From Undibacterium cyanobacteriorum (GTDB taxonomy: Bacteria > Pseudomonadota > Gammaproteobacteria > Burkholderiales > Burkholderiaceae_D): a stretch of 64,000 bases of DNA. The first letter of the stretch is position 1; every line of letters begins with the position of its first letter. Location: positions 2,232,001-2,296,000 of the forward strand of contig NZ_CP133720.1 of the NCBI RefSeq assembly GCF_031326225.1, read 5' to 3'. Both the position numbers and the translations under genes were made by a program. Positions 44,224 to 52,959 of this stretch are shown here, in pieces. The notes below the pieces were generated by a model. It ran no database searches, was not told where the DNA came from, and saw only the letters and a program-made list of their open reading frames with translations.

Positions 44224-46263
44224 ATGACCGCCCATCTTGAACATCACAACTCCGTAGCCATCATCCGCATTGACAATCCACCTGTGAACGGGATTGCTCA
44301 TGCGACTCGAGCCGCCATTGCCCAGCACTTGCAAAATGCATTGAGCGATCAACTTATCACCGCAATTATCATTACTGGACACGGAATTGCTTTTTCTGGC
44401 GGCGCTGACATCAAAGAATTTGGCACCGAGAAAACCTTTGCAGATCCCGCCTTACCTGCGCTGCTCAATCAGATTGAATTAGCGTCGAAGCCGGTAATTG
44501 CTGTCGTGAACGGCGTGTGCATGGGCGGAGGACTGGAATTAGCATTGGCCTGTCATTATCGGGTCGGCACTTCAGCATGTCAGCTCGCCTTGCCGGAAGT
44601 TAAACTCGGTATCTTGCCGGGTGCAGGCGGTACTCAACGCTTGCCGCGTCTGTTGAGGATGGAAACATGCGTCGACATGATCACGAGTGGTCAGGTGCTT
44701 GATTCATCGTCGCTTCGCGGAACCCCTTTGTTTGATTTTTTTGTCGACGATACCAAGGCACTCTTGGGTTCAGCCATCGCGTTCGCAGAGAAAGTCGCCA
44801 CGGTACGCCCAATTCCACGTGTCGCAGAAAGAGCAGTGATCGTCGCGGAAGATCCAAGCTTGTTTGAGCAGAAGCGCCTCGAACTACAAAAGAAATCCCC
44901 ATTCTTGCCAGCTCCTAAAGCGTGTCTAAAAGTTTTGGAGGAGGGAACCCAGCTCAGTTTCGCTGAAGGCTTACAAATGGAGCGTAATGCATTTCAAGAG
45001 TTGCTTTCCAGCCCAGAATCAAAAGCTTTACGACATATTTTCGTTGCTGAGCGCGCCATTGGAAAGGTCGCAGGAATTGACGCTTCCACGCCAACGCGTG
45101 CAATCGCAAAGGTAGCAGTCATCGGTGCGGGAACAATGGGGGCTGGAATCGCGATGAATTTTGCGAGTGCGGGAATTCCAGTGAAGATCCTCGATCTACA
45201 AGAGGAATCTCTGAGCAAAGGCTTGTATAGAATCCGTACAAGCTATCAATCTTCGGTGAGCAAAGGTAAGTTAAATCAAGCGGCTTGTGAACATGCTCTC
45301 AGTTTGATTCAAGGTGTGCAGAACTATGAAGAGATCGCCGATGCGGATTTGGTGATCGAAGCAGTTTTTGAGCAGATGTCTGTGAAAGAAGCCGTTTTCC
45401 GTCAACTGGATCAGGTCATGAAGCCTGGCGCGATTCTCGCATCAAACACGTCAACCTTGGATTTGAATCTCATTGCATCTTTTACGAGCCGACCTTCAGA
45501 CGTCATCGGTTTGCATTTTTTTAGCCCCGCAAATGTCATGGAGTTATTGGAAGTGGTGCGTGGACGCGAGACCAGTGCTGAAGTTTTGAATACTGCGCTC
45601 AAATTGGCAAAGCGAATTAAAAAGACCGCTGTCGTCGCCGGTGTATGCGATGGCTTTATTGGAAATCGCATGCTCGCACAGTACACCAAACAAGCGGCGT
45701 TTTTGCTTGAGGAAGGCTGTACTCCGCAACAGGTTGATACAGCAATCGAGCGCTTTGGCTTTGCCATGGGACCGTTTCGCATGAGTGACTTAGCGGGTAA
45801 CGACATCAGTTGGGCAGTTCGTAAAGCGCGCAAATTAAGTAAACCGGATGAAATCTACTCTGCTTTAGGCGACCTTCTGTGCGAGGCTGGTCGATTTGGT
45901 CAGAAGACGAAAGCTGGTTGGTATGATTATCAGGACAACGACAGAACTGCGTATCCATCGGAATTTGTTTTGGTCCTCATCAGGCAACACGCACTAGAGC
46001 AAGGATACGCACAGAGAGAAGTCGGCGACGAGGAAATCGTTCAACGCCTCGTGTTGGCCCTCGCGAATGAAGGTAGAAAAATTGTTGAGGAAGGCATTGC
46101 TGCTCGAGCATCCGATGTCGACGTCGTGTATCTGAAAGGCTATGGTTTTCCTAAGCACCGTGGTGGCCCGATGTTCTATGCGCAGACTTTAGGCTGGGAA
46201 ACGGTTAGTCAAAAATTACGTGAATTTGCAAGTGGACATCGCGGTGAAACTTGGGTTTTCTAA
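44224..46263 (+). CDS. Bifunctional enoyl-CoA hydratase/3-hydroxyacyl-CoA dehydrogenase (FadB/FadJ-like)
   Basis: A 679-residue fatty-acid oxidation enzyme. The N-terminal crotonase domain has FSGGADIKEFG, the GGGLELALACHYR oxyanion strand and ALPEVKLGILPGAGGTQRLPRL. The 3-hydroxyacyl-CoA dehydrogenase NAD motif is VAVIGAGTMGAGIAMNFASAG near residue 299, followed by IGLHFFSPANVMELLEVV. Two C-terminal 3HCDH segments end in YLKGYGFPKHRGGPMFYA. It carries out hydration and oxidation of enoyl-CoA in beta-oxidation. It is shorter than E. coli FadB and similar to the trifunctional-like peroxisomal type. No thiolase gene is adjacent. Confidence 0.93.
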   Translation: MTAHLEHHNSVAIIRIDNPPVNGIAHATRAAIAQHLQNALSDQLITAIIITGHGIAFSGGADIKEFGTEKTFADPALPALLNQIELASKPVIAVVNGVCMGGGLELALACHYRVGTSACQLALPEVKLGILPGAGGTQRLPRLLRMETCVDMITSGQVLDSSSLRGTPLFDFFVDDTKALLGSAIAFAEKVATVRPIPRVAERAVIVAEDPSLFEQKRLELQKKSPFLPAPKACLKVLEEGTQLSFAEGLQMERNAFQELLSSPESKALRHIFVAERAIGKVAGIDASTPTRAIAKVAVIGAGTMGAGIAMNFASAGIPVKILDLQEESLSKGLYRIRTSYQSSVSKGKLNQAACEHALSLIQGVQNYEEIADADLVIEAVFEQMSVKEAVFRQLDQVMKPGAILASNTSTLDLNLIASFTSRPSDVIGLHFFSPANVMELLEVVRGRETSAEVLNTALKLAKRIKKTAVVAGVCDGFIGNRMLAQYTKQAAFLLEEGCTPQQVDTAIERFGFAMGPFRMSDLAGNDISWAVRKARKLSKPDEIYSALGDLLCEAGRFGQKTKAGWYDYQDNDRTAYPSEFVLVLIRQHALEQGYAQREVGDEEIVQRLVLALANEGRKIVEEGIAARASDVDVVYLKGYGFPKHRGGPMFYAQTLGWETVSQKLREFASGHRGETWVF

Positions 46264-46280
46264 ATCTAAATCTAAATCTT
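46262..46280 (+). repeat. Triple direct hexamer repeat after the beta-oxidation gene
   Basis: The unit AAATCT occurs three times in tandem beginning at the stop codon of the FadB/FadJ-like gene and leading into the large hairpin. Confidence 0.8.
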
Positions 46281-46284
46281 TAGT

Positions 46285-46327
46285 AGCCTCATCGGAGTAT
46301 CCGTACGATACGTACTCCGATGAGGCT
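46285..46327. terminator. Large perfect hairpin, probable terminator or 3' stabiliser
   Basis: AGCCTCATCGGAGTA (46285-46299) pairs perfectly over 15 bp with TACTCCGATGAGGCT (46313-46327). The 13-base loop itself contains CGTACG. There is no T-run on the plus strand, so it is not a canonical intrinsic terminator. Confidence 0.6.
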
Positions 46328-46383
46328 CATTGCGGAAATGATTGGCGAGAAGCTAGCTCATCACGTATTCCGCGAAACGGGGG

Positions 46384-46617
46384 TTACATGCAAGGTTCGC
46401 TTGAAACTTCCGTGTAAGGTGTCACTGTGCCACTCGTGACGGTGCGACCGCTGCACAGGCGCACGCGATAACCAACTTCAGTCGTGTGGTTTGCGTCATT
46501 GTAGTAGATTGTTTCAATCATTTTAGGTGGGGCTGCCGTCACCGTCACTGTGAAGAAACCTGTCGCGAGAGCAGCAACACTGAGCAAACCCGCCAATACT
46601 TTTTTCGATTGTTTCAT
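46384..46617 (-). CDS. DUF6289-like small secreted protein
   Basis: A 77-residue precursor with a signal peptide of about 28 residues (ends VTAAPP). The mature peptide of about 49 residues has the pattern IYYNDANHTTEVGYRVRLCSG followed by a Gly-Thr-rich turn and a C-terminal Cys, so a single disulfide is likely. This layout matches the DUF6289 family of very small exported proteins, whose function is unknown. A strong AGGAG ribosome-binding site lies just before the ATG. It converges on the FadB-like gene across the large hairpin. Confidence 0.72.
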   Translation of the reverse strand: MKQSKKVLAGLLSVAALATGFFTVTVTAAPPKMIETIYYNDANHTTEVGYRVRLCSGRTVTSGTVTPYTEVSSEPCM

Positions 46618-47035
46618 TTTTTCTCCTAAATTTTTATGTTTTGCACAAGTAATGTGCGAGAGAAGTGTATTCGTTTTGTGGATACCAAATTGTATAAAAA
46701 CTGATTGTTTTTATTGCATAAATGTAGATTTAAAATATATTTAAAAAATTAATTTAGGCATGATGCTTTGCTTTCAAATTTTGGTAGTCTGATGTTTGCG
46801 CTGGCCTTCCTCCTGTATTCCTCGGGCTTGTGATCGGATGTTCTCGGATACGAGCATAAAAGTGCACAAAATATGATCCGCAACGAACGAGATTGATTCG
46901 CGGGACTAATTTTAATCCGCGTCGTGCATAACAATTTACAAAGATAAGAGCTCCATCAAAAGCGCCTACCTTAGAGAACCATAAAGCGAGGTGTTATAAT
47001 GCTCGGTTATCATTAATTTAGTCTAAAGGCATCTC
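46618..47035. other. Intergenic region between the DUF6289 gene and ybiT
   Basis: About 418 bases with no supported gene. It is AT-rich near 46700-46760. A 61-codon ORF on the minus strand has no ribosome-binding site or family match and is not called. The only clear signal is the promoter of ybiT near its right end. Confidence 0.4.
46992..47000 (+). promoter_or_regulatory. Extended -10 promoter of ybiT
   Basis: TGTTATAAT (TGn plus a perfect TATAAT at 46995-47000). No good -35 was found. It would give a leader of about 30 bases before the GTG start. Confidence 0.55.
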
Positions 47036-48637
47036 GTGTTAGCTACCGCGAATATCACCATGCAGTTTGGCCCTAAGCCACTGTTTGAAAACATCTCTGT
47101 CAAGTTTGGCGAAGGCAATCGCTACGGTTTGATTGGCGCCAATGGTTGTGGTAAATCGACCTTCATGAAAATTTTAGGGCGCGACCTCGAGCCGAGTTCT
47201 GGTACGGTTATGCTGGATCAGAATGAGCGCTTGGGTAAATTACGCCAAGATCAGTTCGCATTTGAGGATATGCGCGTCCTCGATGTGGTGATGATGGGAC
47301 ACACAGAAATGTGGGCAGCGATGTCTGAGCGCGATGCGATTTATGCGAATCCAGAGGCGACCGATGACGATTATATGCGTGCCGCCGATTTGGAGGCGAA
47401 GTTCGCAGAGTACGATGGTTATACCGCGGAGTCACGTGCTGGTGAGTTACTACTCGGCGTTGGGATTCCTATCGATCAACATCAAGGTTTGATGAGTGCG
47501 GTTGCTCCTGGTTGGAAGCTGCGTGTGCTCTTGGCGCAAGCTTTGTTCTCCAATCCCGATATCTTGTTATTGGACGAACCGACCAATAACTTGGATATTA
47601 ATACCATCCGTTGGTTAGAGGATATTCTCAATCAGCGCAATTCCACCATGATCATTATTTCCCATGATCGCCATTTCTTGAACCAAGTATGTACGCATAT
47701 GGCAGATATGGATTATGGTACGTTGAAGATATACCCAGGTAACTACGACGACTACATGCTTGCATCTTCGCAGGCTCGTGCACAGCAACTGGCAAACAAT
47801 GCTAAGGCGAAAGATAAGATTCAGGAATTGCAGGATTTCGTTCGCCGTTTCTCCGCCAATAAATCAAAAGCCCGTCAAGCGACTTCTCGTGCGAAACAAA
47901 TTGAAAAAATCAAGGTTGAAGACGTTAAACCTTCTAGCCGCCAAAATCCATTTATCCGCTTTGATGGTGAGAAGAAATTGCACCGCTTGGCAGTGGAAGT
48001 TCAGCATCTTTCCAAGGCCTATGATCGCAAACTCTTCGATAGTTTTGACATTATGGTTGAAGCAGGTGAGAAGATCGCGATTATTGGTGCAAACGGTGCT
48101 GGTAAGACGACCCTTTTGCGATGCATTGGTGGACAGGAGATCTGCGGATTGACGGCTGATCGTGGAAACGTGAAGTGGGCTGAGAATGCGAATGTTGGTT
48201 ACATGCCGCAAGATCCAGCGGAAGACTTCGCCAGTGATAAGAGTTTGACTGATTGGATGACAGATTTCACGCAAGAGGGCGATGATGATCAAGCGGTTCG
48301 TTCGATCCTCGGACGTCTCTTGTTTAGTGGTGATGATGTTAAGAAGTCAGTCAAGGTGCTGTCCGGCGGTGAGAAAGGACGGATGACGTATGGCAAATTA
48401 ATGCTCGGTCGGCATAATGTTTTGCTGATGGACGAACCGACCAATCACATGGATATGGAATCGATCGAGTCGCTCAATATTGCGCTCGAAAAGTATGCTG
48501 GCACATTGATTTTCGTCTCACACGATCGTGAGTTCGTATCATCTCTTGCGAATCGCATCCTCGAAGTAAAAGACGGTCAAGTGATCGACTTCCGTGGTAC
48601 CTATGAAGAATACTTAACCAGCCAAGGCATTGAGTAA
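47036..48637 (+). CDS. ybiT: ABC-F family ATPase YbiT
   Basis: A 533-residue protein with two ABC domains and no membrane segments. Similarity to E. coli YbiT is visible through its whole length, from ITMQFGPKPLFENISVKFG to the final YEEYLTSQGIE. The first domain has Walker A GANGCGKST, a non-consensus signature in APGWKLRV and LLDEPTNNLD; the second has GANGAGKTT, LSGGEKGRM and LMDEPTNHMD. The linker KARQATSRAKQIEKI is typical of ABC-F translation factors. It binds ribosomes and influences stalled translation. Start is GTG, with AAGGC before it. Confidence 0.95.
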   Translation: MLATANITMQFGPKPLFENISVKFGEGNRYGLIGANGCGKSTFMKILGRDLEPSSGTVMLDQNERLGKLRQDQFAFEDMRVLDVVMMGHTEMWAAMSERDAIYANPEATDDDYMRAADLEAKFAEYDGYTAESRAGELLLGVGIPIDQHQGLMSAVAPGWKLRVLLAQALFSNPDILLLDEPTNNLDINTIRWLEDILNQRNSTMIIISHDRHFLNQVCTHMADMDYGTLKIYPGNYDDYMLASSQARAQQLANNAKAKDKIQELQDFVRRFSANKSKARQATSRAKQIEKIKVEDVKPSSRQNPFIRFDGEKKLHRLAVEVQHLSKAYDRKLFDSFDIMVEAGEKIAIIGANGAGKTTLLRCIGGQEICGLTADRGNVKWAENANVGYMPQDPAEDFASDKSLTDWMTDFTQEGDDDQAVRSILGRLLFSGDDVKKSVKVLSGGEKGRMTYGKLMLGRHNVLLMDEPTNHMDMESIESLNIALEKYAGTLIFVSHDREFVSSLANRILEVKDGQVIDFRGTYEEYLTSQGIE

Positions 48638-48653
48638 ACTTTGTCCGAAATAT

Positions 48654-48676
48654 AGCGTCCTCCTCGAGAGGACGCT
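48654..48676. terminator. Hairpin between convergent ybiT and the 223-residue hypothetical gene
   Basis: AGCGTCCTC (48654-48662) pairs with GAGGACGCT (48668-48676) around a 5-base loop. T-rich sequence after it is weak, so termination strength is uncertain. Confidence 0.55.
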
Positions 48677-48682
48677 TCTCAT

Positions 48683-49354
48683 TTAGACATGATCATCAAG
48701 AAATTCTGGATCAGTGAGTGAGAACCTCACATACATCTTTTGATCGAATTGATCGCGTAGTTTGATGGCGATGTCTTTCCCTTTACTGTGCAAAAGTGCC
48801 GCAACATAATCTTGTCGGAAGGCGTGCAATGCTTGCAAGGTCTCGATCTTTTGCAGTTTGCGATGTAAGAAGAATCCACGAATACCAAGTTGAGTTTTGA
48901 TGATATCGGTAAGATAACGCTTCATCATGCTGACGCGACTTTCTCGATCTTCGTCGTCGTGTTGCGCCATGATGACATCTAAGTCTGCGGTCCAATTATC
49001 ATCATTTTCTGAAGGTTCAAAAATGGTCTGCGACTCTTCAAGGTCGCCCATTTGCCCTAATGTACTGTCTGTCATCCTTGTCTCATCTATATTTTTGCTG
49101 TCTGCATTGATCTGCATTTCGTTCGCCGATAAATCTTTTTCGTCGGCTAGCCTTTCGATGTATCCCTCTTGCGCTAATTTTTCAAGACTGGAGGTTCCCA
49201 AACCAAGTGCCTCCGTCTTCTGCAAAAGAACTTCGTCAGTCTGCTTACCGTCGACTAGTACGAGCAAAGAGCGCAAACGCGTCGAAAGCTGATGTTTTCG
49301 AGTGGCGATTTCTTCACGCCCTTTTTCAGTTTTATCGAAATTCTTTACTTCCAT
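48683..49354 (-). CDS. Conserved-looking hypothetical protein with a KGREEIATRKHQL-type N-terminal domain
   Basis: A 223-residue soluble protein. The first 75 residues (KTEKGREEIATRKHQLSTRL, then LLVLVDGKQT and a helix ending YIERLADE) look like a winged-helix-type domain that recurs in betaproteobacterial proteins of unknown function. The middle (about 75-130) is acidic and Asn/Asp/Glu-rich, probably a disordered linker. The last 90 residues form helices with a final KMYVRFSLTDPEF. No catalytic or metal motif was seen. It is monocistronic and faces ybiT. Confidence 0.7.
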   Translation of the reverse strand: MEVKNFDKTEKGREEIATRKHQLSTRLRSLLVLVDGKQTDEVLLQKTEALGLGTSSLEKLAQEGYIERLADEKDLSANEMQINADSKNIDETRMTDSTLGQMGDLEESQTIFEPSENDDNWTADLDVIMAQHDDEDRESRVSMMKRYLTDIIKTQLGIRGFFLHRKLQKIETLQALHAFRQDYVAALLHSKGKDIAIKLRDQFDQKMYVRFSLTDPEFLDDHV

Positions 49355-49643
49355 AATGGATTAGATTAATGAAACAGCAGATTCTAAAGAAAACCAATGT
49401 TTATCCAGCGATAAGTCGAGGTTGGCATTAATATAGCAAAATCCAAGAGCTTTTCGTTCAGTTGACGCCTAAATTTGATGATGTCTGTTCAAATCAAAAT
49501 AAAAGTTGTTAGATTCGTCAATGGTCAATCCTTGGTCATGCCGAAATTTCAGAATTATTTATTCTATTTAGCTGGGTATGAAGCATTAGGATCAAATAGA
49601 CGACTCTGGTAACATATCGATGAGATAGCTGATTAGGTTACAC

Positions 49644-50048
49644 ATGACTTATTTTTTTCGTTTTTTGTTTTTATTTGCTGCGATCATTGTTTCTTCTGAT
49701 GTTTCGGCACAGGCCTTTGTTTGTAGCGACGCCCAAGGACAGCGTTCATTCTCGAGCACGCCTTGTGACAAGAAAGGCTTGCAGAATGCCCCGAAACAGG
49801 CGGCTCCGACAAATCCTAAAGTCATCAACGCGATGGTGATTACCGACAAACCAAAGAACAATGGACATGACGCTACCGTCTTGCCCGGCCAGATCAAGAT
49901 GGAGCGTGAAAGTCGTTATGGGACGCCCACAGCCATTTTCTTATTGACGATGATGTCTGCAACAGCAGGTCTTTTTATTCTACTGTTTATGAGATTTTTC
50001 CGTGCCCACCACGGCAAGCTTACCTTAAAACGTACTGATCGTGATTAG
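49644..50048 (+). CDS. DUF4124-like exported protein with C-terminal membrane anchor
   Basis: A 134-residue protein. A signal peptide (about 1-22) ends SAQAF and is followed by the DUF4124-like unit AFVCSDAQGQRSFSSTPCD, in which two cysteines bracket a short loop. A linker of about 45 residues leads to one transmembrane helix (near 97-117) and a basic tail. The protein would be a small inner-membrane protein with its N-terminal domain in the periplasm. Function is unknown. The preceding 290 bases hold no other gene. The neighbours do not help. Confidence 0.7.
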   Translation: MTYFFRFLFLFAAIIVSSDVSAQAFVCSDAQGQRSFSSTPCDKKGLQNAPKQAAPTNPKVINAMVITDKPKNNGHDATVLPGQIKMERESRYGTPTAIFLLTMMSATAGLFILLFMRFFRAHHGKLTLKRTDRD

Positions 50049-50141
50049 CCAAAGTAGGCCACGCTGATTTCAGCGAAAATGGCCTTGAATTATTGCCATC
50101 CTTCGCTGATATCAAATCGACACGGCGAACCACTTACCGGT

Positions 50142-52385
50142 TCATAAGAGCTTAAAGGGCAACTCTCGCGGTGTTTTTCCTGTGAGTTTAGCGATCGCAT
50201 TAGCGAAAGCTGGCGCGAGTGGAGGCAAGCCTGGTTCACCTATGCCAGTCGGTGCATCGGCACTTGGAACGATATACACATCGATGTCCGGCACTTCATT
50301 CATTCTTGCGACACGGTATTCGTGGAAATTCGATTGTTCCACTTCACCGTTTTTCAAACTAATGGATGAGCCAGGTAGACAAGTACTCAATGCCATGACG
50401 GCTGCACCTTGAATCTGTGCCTCGATCGTGCGCGGATTGACTGCTAAGTTGCAGTGCACCCCAGCAGTCACAGTCTTCAGTTGTGCCTGCCCATTCCGGA
50501 TCGTCGCTGTGACTACGTAAGCGACCACAGTATCAAATGATTCGTGCACGGCAACGCCCCAAGCTTCACCTTTTGCCAGTTTTCTCTTGCCGTACCCAGA
50601 TTTCTCAACGGCCAATTGGAGTGCGGATTGATGTCGTTTCGCGTTCTCACCAAACAGTCGTAGACGATAAGCCACTGGGTCTTGCTTGGTCTTACGCGCG
50701 ACTTCATCAATCAGTGTTTCCATGACGTACGCGGTGTGCGTTGAACCAACGCTACGCCACCATAAAACTGGAACATTTTGCTTTGGGTGATGAACAGAAA
50801 GCCGCATCGGAATGCGATAGGGATCACGCATGCCTTCAACGATCGTACCATCAATGCCATCTTTCATTAAGAAACCCTCAAACGGACTCCCTTGCACGAT
50901 CGACTGCCCAACCACAACGTGGTCCCAAGCGAGAATATCGCCTTTGGCATCAAATCCCAGTTTGGCATGATGAAGATGGGAAGGGCGGTAATAGCCTGCT
51001 CGCATGTCATCTTCACGCGTCCAAATTACTTGAATTGGATTGCGAATCCCTTGAGCATGAGCAGCCTTCACGACATGTGCACTCTCAACCACGTAATCAC
51101 AAGTTGGAATAGCGCGGCGACCAAAGCCACCACCAGACATCTCGACATGGATGTGCACTTGATCGGGTTTTATACCCAGCACTTGAGCCAAGGCCATCGA
51201 GTCCATGCCGGGCATTTGACTGGCTACCCAGATGTCTACTTTTCTTTGTGCGCCTTCACCTTGGATTTCGATGCAACAATTAAGTGGCTCCATCGCGGCA
51301 TGAGCCAGGTAAGGGAAGTAGTACTCTGCTTCAATCTGATGAGCAGCAGAGCCCAACACAGATACATCAGCATCATATTTTTTCTTACCGGGGGTTTTCG
51401 CCAATGCTCGGTAATGCATCCGTTGTTTGCTGGAGTCCACCAATTCAAGGCCGGCGGTATCCCAATCAACTTTAAGAGCATCACGGCCCAACTTTGCAGC
51501 ATAAAAACCTTCTGCGATCACCGCAATTGCTTCACCGCCACGATCTGCTGGAATTCGAACCACAGCTTTCACACCAGTGATCTTCTTGGTAGCGCCGTCA
51601 TCAAAAGACTTGATACGCGCACCAAACACGAGTGGGTGCGCAATGAGGGCAGTCAACATATTTGGCCGACGCACATCGATGCCAAAATTTTGTGTTCCTG
51701 TTGATTTCGAACGCGCATCAAGACGACCTGTTTTTTTACCGATAAGCCGAAAATCCTTGGCGTCCTTCAGTTTAATTTTTTCTGGGACAGTTTCGTGCAT
51801 GGCAGCCTCTGCCATCGCACCATAAGTCAGTTCCTTGCCATCAGCATTGATCAATTTACCGGATTGAGTAGACACGGAATTTGGTGCAACACCCCAATGT
51901 TTCGCTGCAGCTGCAATCAGCATGGCGCGAGCACGAGCACCAAGCTCTCGATATTGCGTGAAAGAGTTTTTCACCGAGCCAGATCCACCCGTACTGTGCA
52001 TCCCAAAAAGTGGATCAACGTAAGCAGGATCCGCATTTCCATGACTTGCGGTCACAAAGTTCCAATCTGCATCGAGCTCTTCCGCGAGGATCATTGCCAG
52101 TGCAGTTTGAATGCCTTGTCCGAACTCTAAACGGTTAATGGTGACGTTGACACTATTGTCGGGCCGAATTTGTACGAAGGCTTGCGGTTGTTGAAAGGCT
52201 TTGAGTGAATTTTCTTGGGCACTTGTAGATAAGGGTAAGAAACCTAAGCTAAGTCCAGCTCCCAAACTTAATTTGAGAAACTGTCTGCGCTCAAATTGAT
52301 GGTCTACTTTACTATTTTGCGAAGCCAAATATTGGCGAATGACACGTGGTAATTGCTCGGTGTCGCGGAGGGAGTTCAGGTTCAT
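50142..52385 (-). CDS. Xanthine dehydrogenase-family molybdopterin-binding subunit (IorB-like)
   Basis: A 747-residue molybdenum hydroxylase large subunit. It has a twin-arginine signal (ERRQFLKLS at about residue 33, then a hydrophobic stretch ending STSAQ), so it is exported folded. Typical motifs are GQGIQTALAMILAEELD, the GGGFGRRAIP cofactor loop and the catalytic-Glu region GIGEPGLPPLAP near the C-terminus. This group includes isoquinoline 1-oxidoreductase beta and aldehyde dehydrogenases; the substrate is not determined by the sequence. It follows the iron-sulfur subunit by 33 bases. No FAD subunit or cytochrome c subunit is adjacent. Confidence 0.92.
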   Translation of the reverse strand: MNLNSLRDTEQLPRVIRQYLASQNSKVDHQFERRQFLKLSLGAGLSLGFLPLSTSAQENSLKAFQQPQAFVQIRPDNSVNVTINRLEFGQGIQTALAMILAEELDADWNFVTASHGNADPAYVDPLFGMHSTGGSGSVKNSFTQYRELGARARAMLIAAAAKHWGVAPNSVSTQSGKLINADGKELTYGAMAEAAMHETVPEKIKLKDAKDFRLIGKKTGRLDARSKSTGTQNFGIDVRRPNMLTALIAHPLVFGARIKSFDDGATKKITGVKAVVRIPADRGGEAIAVIAEGFYAAKLGRDALKVDWDTAGLELVDSSKQRMHYRALAKTPGKKKYDADVSVLGSAAHQIEAEYYFPYLAHAAMEPLNCCIEIQGEGAQRKVDIWVASQMPGMDSMALAQVLGIKPDQVHIHVEMSGGGFGRRAIPTCDYVVESAHVVKAAHAQGIRNPIQVIWTREDDMRAGYYRPSHLHHAKLGFDAKGDILAWDHVVVGQSIVQGSPFEGFLMKDGIDGTIVEGMRDPYRIPMRLSVHHPKQNVPVLWWRSVGSTHTAYVMETLIDEVARKTKQDPVAYRLRLFGENAKRHQSALQLAVEKSGYGKRKLAKGEAWGVAVHESFDTVVAYVVTATIRNGQAQLKTVTAGVHCNLAVNPRTIEAQIQGAAVMALSTCLPGSSISLKNGEVEQSNFHEYRVARMNEVPDIDVYIVPSADAPTGIGEPGLPPLAPAFANAIAKLTGKTPRELPFKLL

Positions 52386-52418
52386 TTTGATATCCTTTTC
52401 GTCTTCGGCACGCTAGGC

Positions 52419-52877
52419 TTAAGCTAGTTTCTTCGCTGCAGCTTTGATCGCAGCACGAATACGCTGATAGGTCCCACAGCGACAAATATTGCCCGACATA
52501 GCATCCGCAATTTCTTTGTCGCTGGGGTTCTTTTTCGATTTCAACAAAGCTGTCGCGCTCATGACTTGTCCGCTTTGGCAATAGCCGCATTGCGCAACAT
52601 CGTGTTCAATCCATGTTTCCTGTACAAGCTTTCCTATCGGATCGGTTTGAAGACCTTCAATGGTTGTCAATTTTTTTCCATCTGCTGCACTAATGGGGGT
52701 CACGCAGGACCGAATTGCTTGACCATTTAGATGGACTGTACACGCGCCACATTGCGCGATGCCACATCCATATTTGGTTCCAGTCAGACCAAGCGCATCT
52801 CGCAATGCCCATAAAACTGGCGTCTCTGGAGCAACTTTTAATGATGTCTCTTGAGAATTAATAATCACTTTTGTCAT
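52419..52877 (-). CDS. (2Fe-2S)-binding subunit of a molybdenum hydroxylase (IorA-like)
   Basis: A 152-residue protein with a plant-type ferredoxin cluster (CGIAQCGACTVHLNG) in the N-terminal half and the second [2Fe-2S] cluster motif CGYCQSGQ and ICRCGTYQRI in the C-terminal half. It passes electrons from the molybdenum site. It is upstream of and in line with the large subunit; the two-gene arrangement resembles iorAB. It lacks its own export signal, so co-export with the Tat-targeted large subunit is expected from related systems. Confidence 0.94.
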   Translation of the reverse strand: MTKVIINSQETSLKVAPETPVLWALRDALGLTGTKYGCGIAQCGACTVHLNGQAIRSCVTPISAADGKKLTTIEGLQTDPIGKLVQETWIEHDVAQCGYCQSGQVMSATALLKSKKNPSDKEIADAMSGNICRCGTYQRIRAAIKAAAKKLA

Positions 52878-52959
52878 GATATCCTCTGGGTAGATGAAGC
52901 AAAGTTGAAGCTACAACCTTAATCTTATGCAAGGCTCGTGGCAAGCTGAATGGGATAGA

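Noticed and set aside
46749..46934. A 61-codon minus-strand ORF before ybiT
   Set aside because: No ribosome-binding site, no signal peptide and no recognisable family.
50892..51704. A 270-codon plus-strand ORF opposite the molybdopterin subunit
   Set aside because: Antisense shadow of a well-conserved gene; its His/Cys-rich composition is typical of reverse frames.
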